Positions 1 to 8,964 of a stretch of 64,000 nucleotides of DNA are shown piece after piece. Each line of letters opens with the position of its first letter. Position 1 is the stretch's first letter. Both the position numbers and the translations under genes were made by a program. Source of the stretch: Mucilaginibacter sp. (GTDB lineage Bacteria; Bacteroidota; Bacteroidia; Sphingobacteriales; Sphingobacteriaceae); NCBI RefSeq assembly GCF_025362475.1, contig NZ_JANYGH010000073.1, positions 27,312 to 91,311 of the forward strand. Direction: 5' to 3'. Below the pieces are notes generated by a model, which made no database searches, was not told the origin of the DNA, and was given only the letters and a program-made list of their open reading frames with translations.

Positions 1-243
1 GTTACCTATGTGGGTACCGAAACGGTGAAGTGCAGTATGGGTACATTTAACTGCCTGAAATTTAATCCAACAATTATTCCTGGCCGTATTTTCAGGAAAG
101 ATAGTAAGTTGTACCTTTGGATCACCAATGATGGCAACAGGATCCCTGTAAAGGCGCATGTTGAAGTCATTTTAGGTAGTATCACAATGGATCTGCAGTC
201 AGCAAGCGGATTGAAGTATCCGTTAAATCCAATAAAGAAGTAA
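1..243 (+). CDS. DUF3108 domain protein, C-terminal fragment
   Basis: The reading frame is open from the first base of the window and ends at the stop at 241-243, so only the last 80 codons are present and the true start lies upstream. The fragment ends in beta-rich sequence with 'GRIFRKDSKLYLWITND' and 'NRIPVKAHVEVILGSI', the pattern I associate with the C-terminus of DUF3108 proteins, which are envelope proteins of unknown function in Bacteroidota. The DUF3109 gene follows after 8 bp, suggesting one transcript. The family call rests on this short tail only, and no biochemical role is known to me. Confidence 0.7.
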   Translation, partial: VTYVGTETVKCSMGTFNCLKFNPTIIPGRIFRKDSKLYLWITNDGNRIPVKAHVEVILGSITMDLQSASGLKYPLNPIKK

Positions 244-251
244 AATTAAAT

Positions 252-815
252 ATGATTGAGGTAGGTAGTGTTTTAGTACACGAAGATGTTGTAAAGGAAA
301 ATTTTGTTTGCAATTTAAATAAATGCAAAGGAGCCTGTTGCCTGGAAGGCGATTCAGGCGCGCCATTAAATGCAGATGAACTTGATATTTTAAAAGAGAT
401 CTACCCTAAAGTAAAACCTTATCTTACGGCCAAGGGTATCAAAACTATCGAAGCTGTTGGAACCTATGTAACGGATTTTGAAGGTGATTATACTACCCCA
501 TGTGTTGATGTTAACAAAGAGTGTGCTTATGTTATCTGGGAAAATGGAGTTACTAAATGCGGTATAGAAAAAGCTTATGAGCAAGGTGCTATTACCTGGC
601 AAAAGCCAATTTCCTGCCATTTATATCCTATCCGCATCACTGCGTACCCCGAGTTTGATGTGTTAAATTATGATCGATGGAGCATTTGCAGCCCTGCATG
701 TTCTTTTGGCGACGAATTGAAAGTGCGTGTCCACGAGTTTTTGAAAGGCCCGCTTATTCGTAAGTATGGAGCTGAATGGTACCAGGAGCTTGAGGACGAG
801 GTGGCTGGAAGCTGA
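252..815 (+). CDS. DUF3109 family cysteine-rich protein
   Basis: This 187-residue protein is rich in cysteine. It has an N-terminal 'CNLNKCKGACC' cluster, then 'CVDVNKECAY', 'KCGIEKAYEQGA', 'SCHLYPIRI' and 'CSPAC'. This arrangement is typical of DUF3109 and resembles the CxxxCCxxxC-type metal-binding proteins of the YkgJ group, so a bound metal or Fe-S cluster is plausible but not shown. There is no signal peptide, so the protein is probably cytoplasmic. It lies 8 bp behind the DUF3108 gene. The function is unknown. The chosen ATG gives the usual N-terminus, with 'EVGSVLVHEDV' preceding the first Cys cluster. Confidence 0.85.
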   Translation: MIEVGSVLVHEDVVKENFVCNLNKCKGACCLEGDSGAPLNADELDILKEIYPKVKPYLTAKGIKTIEAVGTYVTDFEGDYTTPCVDVNKECAYVIWENGVTKCGIEKAYEQGAITWQKPISCHLYPIRITAYPEFDVLNYDRWSICSPACSFGDELKVRVHEFLKGPLIRKYGAEWYQELEDEVAGS

Positions 816-990
816 GGTCGTTCTTAATAATATCCTTTTATTATTTCAAAACAAAGTTCATTTCTGTTCCTTATGTTGAGGAGAATCTTGTCTGAATAAA
901 TTATTAGCCTGCATAAGTGTTTCGCTTTGCCCGATTTTACAATTAATTTGGATAATATTGTAAGTTATAAGTATTTGTGAATTAATATTA

Positions 991-2127
991 ATGAAAATAG
1001 CTTTAATAACAGGTATTACAGGACAGGATGGCGCTTATTTAGCCGAGTTTCTGCTAAAAAAAGGCTATGAAGTTCATGGTGTTAAAAGGCGCTCTTCCTT
1101 ATTTAATACCGATAGGATTGACCATTTGTATCATGATCCGCATGAACCCAATGTAAAGTTTAAACTTCATTACGGCGATCTTACGGATTCAACCAATTTA
1201 ATCAGGATAATACAGGAAGTACAGCCCGATGAGATTTATAACCTGGCAGCACAAAGCCACGTTAAGGTAAGTTTTGATACACCAGAGTATACCGCTAATG
1301 CCGATGGTATTGGTACCCTGCGTATTTTGGAAGCGGTAAGGTTATTGGGCCTTGTACAAAAAACACGCATATACCAGGCTTCAACATCTGAGCTATATGG
1401 CTTGGTGCAGGCGGTACCACAAAGTGAAACTACGCCATTTTATCCACGGTCGCCGTATGCGGTGGCTAAAATGTATGGATATTGGATTATTGTAAACTAC
1501 AGGGAAGCTTATGGCATGTATGCCTGTAATGGTATTTTATTTAATCACGAAAGCCCTATACGCGGCGAAACGTTTGTTACCCGCAAAATTACTCGTGCCA
1601 CCTCAAAAATAGCTTTAGGCCTGCAGGATTGCCTTTATGTAGGTAATCTATCGGCCCAACGGGATTGGGGGCATGCAAAGGACTATATTGAAGCGATGTG
1701 GCTGATGATGCAACAAGATAAAGCCGAGGATTTTGTTATTGCTACCGGCGTTACCACTACTGTTCGCGATTTTATAAAAATGGCTTTTAATGAGCTTGGT
1801 ATCGAAGTGGAGTTTAGCGGAAAAGATGCCTATGAACGCGGTGTGATCATTGATATTGACCAGGAAAAAGCTTCGGAGCTTGGGCTTAACCTGGAAGCCT
1901 TAAAATTTGGACAAACGGTTGTAAAGGTAGATGCTAAATACTTTAGGCCTACAGAGGTCGATCTGTTAATTGGTGATGCTTCAAAAGCATTTAAAAAATT
2001 AGGGTGGAAGCCTAAATATAACTTGCAGGCATTGGTTACTGATATGATGAAATCAGACCTGCATTTAATTAAAAAAGACGAGTACTTAAAAAAAGGTGGG
2101 TTTACAACACTTAATTATTTTGAATAA
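991..2127 (+). CDS. gmd: GDP-mannose 4,6-dehydratase
   Basis: This is a 378-residue short-chain dehydrogenase of the extended (RmlB/GMD) class. It converts GDP-D-mannose to GDP-4-keto-6-deoxy-D-mannose, the precursor of GDP-L-fucose and related sugars for surface polysaccharides. The NADP-binding motif GITGQDG is at residues 7-13. The catalytic set is visible as T132 and E134 in 'STSELYG', and Y156 and K160 in 'YAVAK'. The GMD signature 'NHESPIRGETFVTRKI' follows. Length is normal for the family. The usual partner, GDP-fucose synthase, is not next door; the next gene is an outer-membrane protein 31 bp downstream. Confidence 0.96.
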   Translation: MKIALITGITGQDGAYLAEFLLKKGYEVHGVKRRSSLFNTDRIDHLYHDPHEPNVKFKLHYGDLTDSTNLIRIIQEVQPDEIYNLAAQSHVKVSFDTPEYTANADGIGTLRILEAVRLLGLVQKTRIYQASTSELYGLVQAVPQSETTPFYPRSPYAVAKMYGYWIIVNYREAYGMYACNGILFNHESPIRGETFVTRKITRATSKIALGLQDCLYVGNLSAQRDWGHAKDYIEAMWLMMQQDKAEDFVIATGVTTTVRDFIKMAFNELGIEVEFSGKDAYERGVIIDIDQEKASELGLNLEALKFGQTVVKVDAKYFRPTEVDLLIGDASKAFKKLGWKPKYNLQALVTDMMKSDLHLIKKDEYLKKGGFTTLNYFE

Positions 2128-2158
2128 GCAATAAAGGATTTATAGCAATTCTACATAT

Positions 2159-3748
2159 ATGAAGAAAATTTTTACCAGCATTTTACTATTGGTTTTAACA
2201 GGTGGAATTGTGAAAGCTCAATCTGTTTATCAACCTTATTCATACCAGTTTTATCAAAAGCTAAACGAAGATGTTTACTCTACTAAAACCCGTTTTCATA
2301 GTTCTTTAAAGCCTTTTTTGGGTGATGATTCATTATTGAAACATCATTACGATTCGCTGATGAACAGCATTGGCGAATTTAAAGGCAGATTTTTTAGTGA
2401 ACACCAGGTTGATGTAAAGGGAAGTAACTCTACTTTCTACGCGGATCTGTTACCCGATTTTAACTTAAGCAGAGATTTTTCAGGCAAAAAGAATACCAGC
2501 TTCGGCTCATTAGGCTTGCAGGTAGGCGGTACTTTTGGCAACCAGTTTTCCTATAACGTGAGTGCCTATGAAAACAGGGCTCAACTACCAGAATACCTGG
2601 CAACGTATACCAACCAGGTGGGTATAGCGCGCGGGCAGGCTTATGGAAGTCTTTATGGCAGCGAGTACCGTTGGTCGTACATTACGGCGTTGGTATCTTA
2701 TACGCCAAGCAAGTATTTTAATATAACTGCGGGCCGTGATAAAACCTTTATCGGCGATGGCTACCGGTCTGAGCTTTTGTCTGATTATGCCTCTCCGTAT
2801 CCATTTTTTAAAGTAACTGCTACGCTGGGGAATGTTAAATACATGGCCATGTGGGCATATATGGATGATCCGCTGTCGGCCCGGGTTGATAACAACGACA
2901 GAAAGAAATTTGCCGTGTTTCATTATTTAGACTGGAATGTAAGCAACCGTTTGTCGTTCGGCTTTTTTGACTCTGTTATATGGGGAGCAAAGGATGATGC
3001 GGGGCATCAGCGTGGATTTGATTTTACCTATGTTAATCCCCTTATATTTTTAAGACCGGTTGAAGCATCAAATGGTTCGCCCGATAATGCTTTATTAGGA
3101 TTTACCGGTAAATACAAAATAAGCGATGGTGTTACAGCATATGCTCAATTTTCATTGGATGAATTTGAAAGTTCAAGTTTCTTTTCAAGTAACGGCAGCT
3201 CCAGGAACAAATATGGATGGCAAGTTGGTTTAAGAGGAGCAAACCTGTTTGCTGTAAAAGGACTTAACTACCTGTTAGAAACCAACAATGTAAAACCATA
3301 TACCTATTCTGAACGCAGTTCGGTACAAAACTATACAGACAATGGTGAACCACTTGCTCACCCTTGGGGTGCCAACTTTCGTGAGGTGGTGGGCTTGTTA
3401 AATTACTCCTACAAAAGGTTTGACTTTTCTGGCGAAGCCGACTACGGCCACTATGGTTTAGATATTAATGGGCAGAACTATGGAAAAGACCTTTTTCAGC
3501 TTTATATTGATCCTTCCAGGCAAACAGGTAATTACACTGGTCAGGGTTTAACCACCAATATGGTTTTCCTGGAAGGTAAAATAGCCTATCTCCTCAATCC
3601 TAAATATAACCTGCGTATTGAACTTGGAGGTCTTTATCGTTCCGAAAAAAACAGCCAGTTCGATGATAAAACCGGTATGGTGACTTTAGGTATCCGCAGC
3701 TCATTCCGCAGCATATATAATGATTTGGCAAGTTATAAAACTCATTGA
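2159..3748 (+). CDS. RemB-like outer-membrane/gliding-associated protein
   Basis: The 529-residue protein begins with a signal peptide (KK at the N-terminus, a hydrophobic stretch, then cleavage near 'VKAQS'). The rest alternates short hydrophobic and polar beta strands rich in aromatics and glycine, as in an outer-membrane barrel. The order of segments matches the capsule-assembly Wzi-like fold used by proteins annotated RemB, which in Flavobacterium johnsoniae is needed for normal gliding on agar. It follows gmd closely and may share its transcript, which fits a role in surface polysaccharide or gliding. The RemB assignment is by recognition and not proven. A strong hairpin follows the stop. 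Confidence 0.7.
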   Translation: MKKIFTSILLLVLTGGIVKAQSVYQPYSYQFYQKLNEDVYSTKTRFHSSLKPFLGDDSLLKHHYDSLMNSIGEFKGRFFSEHQVDVKGSNSTFYADLLPDFNLSRDFSGKKNTSFGSLGLQVGGTFGNQFSYNVSAYENRAQLPEYLATYTNQVGIARGQAYGSLYGSEYRWSYITALVSYTPSKYFNITAGRDKTFIGDGYRSELLSDYASPYPFFKVTATLGNVKYMAMWAYMDDPLSARVDNNDRKKFAVFHYLDWNVSNRLSFGFFDSVIWGAKDDAGHQRGFDFTYVNPLIFLRPVEASNGSPDNALLGFTGKYKISDGVTAYAQFSLDEFESSSFFSSNGSSRNKYGWQVGLRGANLFAVKGLNYLLETNNVKPYTYSERSSVQNYTDNGEPLAHPWGANFREVVGLLNYSYKRFDFSGEADYGHYGLDINGQNYGKDLFQLYIDPSRQTGNYTGQGLTTNMVFLEGKIAYLLNPKYNLRIELGGLYRSEKNSQFDDKTGMVTLGIRSSFRSIYNDLASYKTH

Positions 3749-3778
3749 TGAGTTTACAATGAGATATAGAATTTAGCC

Positions 3779-3819
3779 TTGCACCCTTATGTAGTATTTA
3801 ATACTTCATAAGGGTGCAA
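3779..3819. terminator. Bidirectional hairpin terminator
   Basis: A 13-bp perfect inverted repeat (left arm 3779-3791 'TTGCACCCTTATG', right arm 3807-3819) extends inward over AGTAT/ATACT with one mismatch. It lies between the convergent RemB-like gene and ABC permease gene. A-rich and T-rich flanks suit termination in both directions. Confidence 0.75.
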
Positions 3820-3884
3820 AAGTTTTGTAGGTTTCCCTATCAGTTTTTCAATATGTATAAAAAACCTCGTTGGAATACAATTAT

Positions 3885-5462
3885 CTACAAATGCCTGGAT
3901 TGATAATTCCTTACCGCAAAGCTGATCAATCCCAAAACGGCATTCGAGCCTAATACAACAGCCATATAAACAACCTGGCTATCGTGAGTTACCGCGCCCA
4001 GGTAATCTGCAAAGGGAATCTTTTGTGTAAGCGTATAAGTAAGTAAAAAGAACAATATCTCGAACAGCTTTTTTCCACGGCTTACTATCCCAAGACAAAC
4101 GGCTAACAGAACAATAAATATAGCTCCGTTGATAATGTTGATGATGGAATAACCATCAAGGGCCAGCGCGTAACGCAGTATTAAAGGCAATGCCAGTACT
4201 ATGGCCAATATTACACCCGCCAGTATTTGGGCGGGCAGCATGCGCTGCAAGGGTTTGTATGAAGCATAAGTAAAATAATGCAGCCTGTTGGTTTCTTCTT
4301 TAGTGGCCAGCTCCGACCAGCGGGTTACTTGCAAAAACCACAAAACGGGCAGTAAATAGGAGTGGGCCACACCTATTGGTGCAAAAAGCATGCTTAGTGA
4401 TAAGCCGCCAATTACAAGCCAAAACCATTTGGAGCCTTTTCGTATCAGTAACAGCAATTCTGTTTTTATAAACGGAAGTATGCCATAATCTGTAACTAAA
4501 GGCGGCATAAGCGCGCGGCTAATACCTGTTGATGCAAATTCCGGAGTAATGTTTTGATGTTCACCAGTTGAAGTCTTTTTCTTTTTACCAGCCGATTGGT
4601 TAAAATCAAAGCGATGGAAGAAAGGCGACGACAGGTAAACCACTCCGAACGCAAAAAATATCCATAGCAAGCGGCTAAACAAGAACAGGCTGGTTATGGT
4701 TATCCCATTCCATTCAAAAATTTGAAATGCTCGTTTTCGGGCAAAGGTAAAGCCCAGGTTAACCGCAGTGATATGTTCATGAAACTGGGTGTTTACCTGG
4801 TTTTTGATGCTGTTTGTCATGGTACGTACCCCAAAAGGATCTATTAAAACAGCCAGCGTTTCGTTTTTCTGTCCGTTAACATTAGCCATCAATATCCCGA
4901 AAAAGAAAAAGAACACAATGTATTGTAATATACTCCGTTTGCCCAAAAATACTTCGGCAATAACAGCAAGGGCCGATATTGCAAACATAGCGGGCACCAC
5001 AAATAGCAGGTACGGGATTAAAAAGTTGCCGATGATAAATGGCGAGCCACTCGTGCGTACAAAAAACATGATGATACTTACCACAAAAGTGCAACCAGCA
5101 ATGGTTAGTAACACCAGTAAATTGCTGAACATCTTGCTTATCAGATAACCGAAATTGGTTATAGGTGTGGTAGCTATTATTAGCCCTACTTCGGTTTCAA
5201 TATCTTTTTTAATGCCGCCATTCACTAAAAAAAAACCATATAAGGAAAGCATAATGGCAGTCATCATTCCGGAAACATAACCCACCCAGGCCGAGTTGTA
5301 AACTCCCTTATAGCCTACTATGTTTAGTGTGGTGTAAGATGCCGTAGGTGGAGGTACAAAAGAATAGGCCGCGTAAAAAGTAATAGCCAGTGTGATTAAA
5401 AAAGCATAGCTGCGTGTGCGCTGCAGGTAATCGGCTTTTATAATGCTGTATATGTATCTCAC
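3885..5462 (-). CDS. ABC-2 type transporter permease
   Basis: This 525-residue integral membrane protein has about twelve hydrophobic segments. It has two halves of about six helices each: residues 15-270 and, after a charged linker with 'KKKKTS', residues 330-520. It lies 4 bp downstream of the ABC ATPase gene on the same strand, so the two form an exporter. The substrate cannot be read from the sequence; ABC-2 pairs of this size in Bacteroidota are usually annotated only as multidrug or unknown exporters. The start is at 'MRYIYSIIKADYLQRTRSYAF', where the amphipathic N-terminus typical of ABC-2 permeases begins. Confidence 0.85.
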   Translation of the reverse strand: MRYIYSIIKADYLQRTRSYAFLITLAITFYAAYSFVPPPTASYTTLNIVGYKGVYNSAWVGYVSGMMTAIMLSLYGFFLVNGGIKKDIETEVGLIIATTPITNFGYLISKMFSNLLVLLTIAGCTFVVSIIMFFVRTSGSPFIIGNFLIPYLLFVVPAMFAISALAVIAEVFLGKRSILQYIVFFFFFGILMANVNGQKNETLAVLIDPFGVRTMTNSIKNQVNTQFHEHITAVNLGFTFARKRAFQIFEWNGITITSLFLFSRLLWIFFAFGVVYLSSPFFHRFDFNQSAGKKKKTSTGEHQNITPEFASTGISRALMPPLVTDYGILPFIKTELLLLIRKGSKWFWLVIGGLSLSMLFAPIGVAHSYLLPVLWFLQVTRWSELATKEETNRLHYFTYASYKPLQRMLPAQILAGVILAIVLALPLILRYALALDGYSIINIINGAIFIVLLAVCLGIVSRGKKLFEILFFLLTYTLTQKIPFADYLGAVTHDSQVVYMAVVLGSNAVLGLISFAVRNYQSRHL

Positions 5463-5466
5463 TATT

Positions 5467-6339
5467 TTAGATGTTATTTTGTGTTAAAAATAAATAAGCA
5501 TCCTCTAGAGTGGCGTTTGCTAAAGTGGCGGCAGGTTCCGGTTCATTTGTTTTAGAAATAAAACGAACTTTTGTTTGCTCTTTTTGCCTGCTGGTATCGA
5601 TAACCTGGTGCTTGCTTTTTATAGCTGCCAGGGCATTATTATCCACCACTACTTCAAAAACCTTTCCTTCAACCAGTTTAATGATATCTGGCTGGGCGGC
5701 TTTATTAAGTAATGTGCCGTTTTTCATAATAGCAACTTTATCGGCGATGGTTTCAATGTCTGATACGATGTGGGACGAAAGGATAATGATGCAGTCATCA
5801 GCCAGGTCAGATATCAACTGGCGAAACCTTACCCGTTCCTCGGGATCAAGGCCAACAGTAGGCTCATCAAAAATCAAAACTTTTGGATCATTCAGCAGGG
5901 CCTGGGCAATGCCTATGCGTTGTTTCATCCCGCCCGAGTAAGTGCCTATCGGTCGTTTGGCATCTGCCGTTAAATTAACGCCCTCCAGTAGCATATCTAT
6001 CCGCTTGCGTAAATCTTTGCCTCCCACACCTTTCATGGCGGCTATATATGCTAAAAACTCGTAGGCGTTAAGGTTTGGGTAAACACCAAAATCCTGTGGC
6101 AGGTAGCCTAATATCTTGCGGATACTATCCGGATGGGCAACAATATCTTCACCATTTAAAAATAAGGTACCGGTGGTGGGCTTACTAATGGTTGCAATAA
6201 TTTTCATCAGGGTTGATTTTCCTGCCCCGTTTGGGCCAAGTAAGCCCAATACCCCTTTTTCAATGGTAATGGAATAATCGCTAAGCCCGGTTTTATGTTT
6301 ATTATACTGTTTGGTGAGGTTTTCTATGACTAAGGACAT
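5467..6339 (-). CDS. ABC transporter ATP-binding protein
   Basis: This 290-residue nucleotide-binding subunit of an ABC-2 exporter carries Walker A 'GPNGAGKST' near residue 35 and the Q-loop at 'GYLPQDFGVYP'. The ABC signature 'YSGGMKQR', Walker B 'VLIFDEPTVGLDP' and the switch histidine in 'IILSSHIVSDIE' follow. The C-terminal 80 residues are variable and probably contact the permease encoded 4 bp downstream. It is the first gene of a two-gene operon. The upstream 467 bp is a repeat-bearing gap. Confidence 0.93.
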   Translation of the reverse strand: MSLVIENLTKQYNKHKTGLSDYSITIEKGVLGLLGPNGAGKSTLMKIIATISKPTTGTLFLNGEDIVAHPDSIRKILGYLPQDFGVYPNLNAYEFLAYIAAMKGVGGKDLRKRIDMLLEGVNLTADAKRPIGTYSGGMKQRIGIAQALLNDPKVLIFDEPTVGLDPEERVRFRQLISDLADDCIIILSSHIVSDIETIADKVAIMKNGTLLNKAAQPDIIKLVEGKVFEVVVDNNALAAIKSKHQVIDTSRQKEQTKVRFISKTNEPEPAATLANATLEDAYLFLTQNNI

Positions 6340-6478
6340 GGGGTGTTTTTATACCCTGTAAGATGCTTATTAAAGATTTAAGTTACAGGCAAAGCGGCAA
6401 ATTTAATCAAGCTATTAGAGGTTTGTGTGTGGGCATAGGTATTTAGAAGATATTAAAAGGCAGGGGCAATGTGCGATT

Positions 6479-6603
6479 CCTTCCTCGGGGAAGGGAAGGT
6501 AGGGGTTAAATCAGGCGTTCAAGTATCCTTGCAGGTGGCATGTCGGCGAAACCCCTCCCTGCCATTGCGCGCATTTCAGCCTCACCCCTCCCGTTGGGGA
6601 GGG
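6479..6603. repeat. Intergenic repeat with GC-rich hairpins at both ends
   Basis: The left end folds as CCTTCC-TCGG-GGAAGG (6479-6494). The right end folds as CCCTCC-CGTTGG-GGAGGG (6586-6603). Between them is a GC-richer segment than its surroundings. The paired terminal hairpins look like a short non-coding mobile or REP-like unit. No second full copy is present in this window. Confidence 0.5.
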
Positions 6604-6618
6604 AATAAAAAAAACGGC

Positions 6619-6641
6619 AACAGATTTTCCAAAAATCTGTT
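6619..6641. terminator. Perfect 10-bp hairpin downstream of dxs
   Basis: AACAGATTTT (6619-6628) and AAAATCTGTT (6632-6641) are perfectly complementary around a 3-nt loop. The hairpin lies 165 bp past the dxs stop on the minus strand, so a role in ending that transcript is possible but not compelling. Confidence 0.35.
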
Positions 6642-6806
6642 AATATCCTCAAGTAATGTAGTAGTAAGAGCTTACCCAAATGTAAACTGTGGAAATAAAG
6701 GTGCTTGGCAAAATCCGAGGACGATAACCCTTTTTGAACACCATTTGCCATTCAAATGCCCCACGAGCTTTATGTCACTAATTAAAGTTTATAACCCCTC
6801 AGATTT

Positions 6807-8744
6807 TTAAGACGCTATCGTATGCTCGCTCCTTTGAATGCCTAAATTTTTAACCTGTTGAACTATGCTGGCAGCATCAAAACCACATTCGGCCCAAAGC
6901 TCGGGTTGTTCACCGTGTTCTACAATCCTGTCTGGTATGCCTAAGCGTTTTACCTGGGTTTGCTGGTAGCCATTATCAGCCATAAATTCTAATACAGCCG
7001 TTCCCATTCCGCCTTCAAGGCAGCCATCTTCAACTGTGATCACTTTATCAAACTTCTTGAATACTTCGTGCAGTAATGCCTCATCAAGGGGTTTTACAAA
7101 GCGAAGGTCATAATGAGCAGGGAAATATCCCTCAGCGTTAAGTGCGGCAGTGGCTTTTACTACTTCGTTACCTATAGCCCCTATTGATAGTATAGCCAGG
7201 TCTTCCCCATCACATATCTTACGGCCTTTACCAATGGGTATGGTTTTAAAAGGGCGTTGCCAATCAACCATCACACCATTGCCACGCGGGTACCTGATTA
7301 CAAATGGCCCCATGTTATCCTGCTGGGCAGTAAACATCAGGTTGCGCAGTTCTTCTTCGTTCATAGGCGACGATACCGTCATGTTGGGTATGCAGCGCAT
7401 AAAAGCGATGTCATAAGCCCCATGATGGGTTGGTCCGTCGGCGCCTACCAAACCTGCCCGGTCCAAACAAAATATTACATTAAGCTTTTGTATGGCCACG
7501 TCATGAATCACCTGGTCATACGCTCTTTGCATAAAGCTGGAGTATATGTTGCAAAATGGTATTAAACCCTGGGTAGCCAGTCCTGCAGAAAACGTTACGG
7601 CATGCTGCTCGGCAATACCTACGTCAAACGCGCGGTTAGGCATGGCCTTCATCATCAGGTTTAAGGAACATCCCGATGGCATTGCAGGGGTGATACCCAT
7701 AATTTTAGGGTTTTGCTCTGCCAGTTCAATGATAGAAATGCCAAACACATCCTGGTATTTGGGAGGCTGCGGTTTTTCGGATTTTGTTTTTTTGATTTCG
7801 CCGGTTATCTTATCAAACAAGCCTGGCGCATGCCATTTGGTCTGATCCTTTTCGGCAAGGGCATAGCCTTTACCTTTGGTAGTAACGCAATGCAATATTT
7901 TAGGGCCGGGAATATCGCGCAGATCCTTTAAAACTTTTACCAGGTGGTTTACATCATGCCCATCTATCGGGCCAAAATACCTGAATTTTAAAGCTTCAAA
8001 AAAGTTACTGCGTTTAAGCAGCGTACCTTTAATGCTTTTTTCTAATTTTTGGGCTATTTTGAAAGCATCCGGGCCTATGGCTGATAGTTTAGCCAGCACA
8101 TGAGCAATATCATCCCTGAAACGATTGTACGGTTTTGAAGTAGCAATATCGGTAAGATATTCTTTCAAAGCACCCACATTAGGATCAATAGACATGTTAT
8201 TGTCATTCAATATCACCAGCAGGTTTGAGTTTTCGATACCTGCATGGTTAAGTGCTTCAAAGGCCATTCCGGCGGTCATGGCGCCATCGCCAATTACGGC
8301 GACGTGCTGCCTGTCGGTTTCTCCTTTGTAGTGCGATGCCACTGCCATCCCCAAAGCAACAGATATAGAAGTAGAAGAGTGCCCAACGCCAAAAGTATCA
8401 TATTCACTTTCAGATCGTTTGGGGAAACCGCTGATGCCTTTATAAATCCTGTTGGTATGGAAAGCTTCGCGCCGGCCGGTTAATATTTTATGGCCGTAGG
8501 CCTGGTGGCCTACATCCCAAACCAACTGATCATACGGGGTGTTTAAAACATATTGAAGAGCCACTGTAAGCTCAACAACACCCAGACTGGCAGCAAAGTG
8601 ACCACCGTTTACAGACACGACGTCAATAATATATTGGCGCAGCTCCTGGCAAACTTTTTCAAGTTGGTCTTCGTTAAGTTGCTTTAAATCAGATGGGTAA
8701 TTTATATTCGATAATAAATCTCCGGCCGGTACCTGCATTGACAT
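6807..8744 (-). CDS. dxs: 1-deoxy-D-xylulose-5-phosphate synthase
   Basis: This 645-residue thiamine diphosphate enzyme condenses pyruvate and glyceraldehyde 3-phosphate to DXP, the first step of the MEP isoprenoid pathway. The N-terminal domain shows 'GHQAYGHKILTGRR' and the ThDP/Mg motif 'GDGAMTAGMAFEALNHAG' with the downstream 'NDNNMSI'. The central pyrimidine-binding domain has 'DVGIAEQHAVTFSAGLA' with the conserved Glu, then 'DRAGLVGADGPTHHG'. A C-terminal transketolase domain closes the protein. Length matches the family. It is transcribed alone on the minus strand. Confidence 0.97.
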   Translation of the reverse strand: MSMQVPAGDLLSNINYPSDLKQLNEDQLEKVCQELRQYIIDVVSVNGGHFAASLGVVELTVALQYVLNTPYDQLVWDVGHQAYGHKILTGRREAFHTNRIYKGISGFPKRSESEYDTFGVGHSSTSISVALGMAVASHYKGETDRQHVAVIGDGAMTAGMAFEALNHAGIENSNLLVILNDNNMSIDPNVGALKEYLTDIATSKPYNRFRDDIAHVLAKLSAIGPDAFKIAQKLEKSIKGTLLKRSNFFEALKFRYFGPIDGHDVNHLVKVLKDLRDIPGPKILHCVTTKGKGYALAEKDQTKWHAPGLFDKITGEIKKTKSEKPQPPKYQDVFGISIIELAEQNPKIMGITPAMPSGCSLNLMMKAMPNRAFDVGIAEQHAVTFSAGLATQGLIPFCNIYSSFMQRAYDQVIHDVAIQKLNVIFCLDRAGLVGADGPTHHGAYDIAFMRCIPNMTVSSPMNEEELRNLMFTAQQDNMGPFVIRYPRGNGVMVDWQRPFKTIPIGKGRKICDGEDLAILSIGAIGNEVVKATAALNAEGYFPAHYDLRFVKPLDEALLHEVFKKFDKVITVEDGCLEGGMGTAVLEFMADNGYQQTQVKRLGIPDRIVEHGEQPELWAECGFDAASIVQQVKNLGIQRSEHTIAS

Positions 8745-8909
8745 TTGTAAAGGTATTTTAACCTACAAAGTAAGTTAATTATTTATAAATAAAGGACATC
8801 AAAATGTATTAATTGTTTTTGAAGATAGTCAAAATAACGGAAACGAAGGCCAATAACCTGGAATCGAGCCAGAAGTTTAACGGGTACTGGCTAACAAATT
8901 ATTCAAAAA

Positions 8910-8940
8910 TCTTGACTCTTAATTCTTGATTCTTGACTCT
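8910..8940. repeat. Solo heptamer array (TCTTRAY words)
   Basis: Four tandem 7-bp words of consensus TCTTRAY plus a partial fifth lie 24 bp before the chosen scpA start. They are in the same orientation as the right end of the four-helix-bundle element at 41513-41543. No matching opposite end or four-helix gene is nearby, so this is a solo copy. Confidence 0.75.
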
Positions 8941-8964
8941 CATCCCTATTTTTACAGCACAGAT

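Larger units (their letters stand above)
6340..6806. other. Gene-free 467-bp gap between dxs and the ABC operon
   Basis: I see no credible gene here. Open frames exist on both strands, but their translations are low in structure and run through the repeat element at 6479-6603. The gap holds that element, a 10-bp perfect hairpin at 6619-6641, and, toward 6340, the presumed promoter of the minus-strand ABC operon, in which I could not fix a clear box. Confidence 0.6.

Noticed and set aside
4789..5148. A plus-strand frame of 119 codons inside the ABC permease gene, and many similar antisense frames inside dxs, groEL, sprA and the DUF58/MoxR genes.
   Set aside because: They lie opposite strongly supported genes and show no family pattern; they are shadows of the real frames.
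6506..6751. An 81-codon minus-strand frame downstream of dxs.
   Set aside because: It runs through the GC-rich repeat unit and a simple hairpin, and the translation looks like repeat DNA rather than a protein family.
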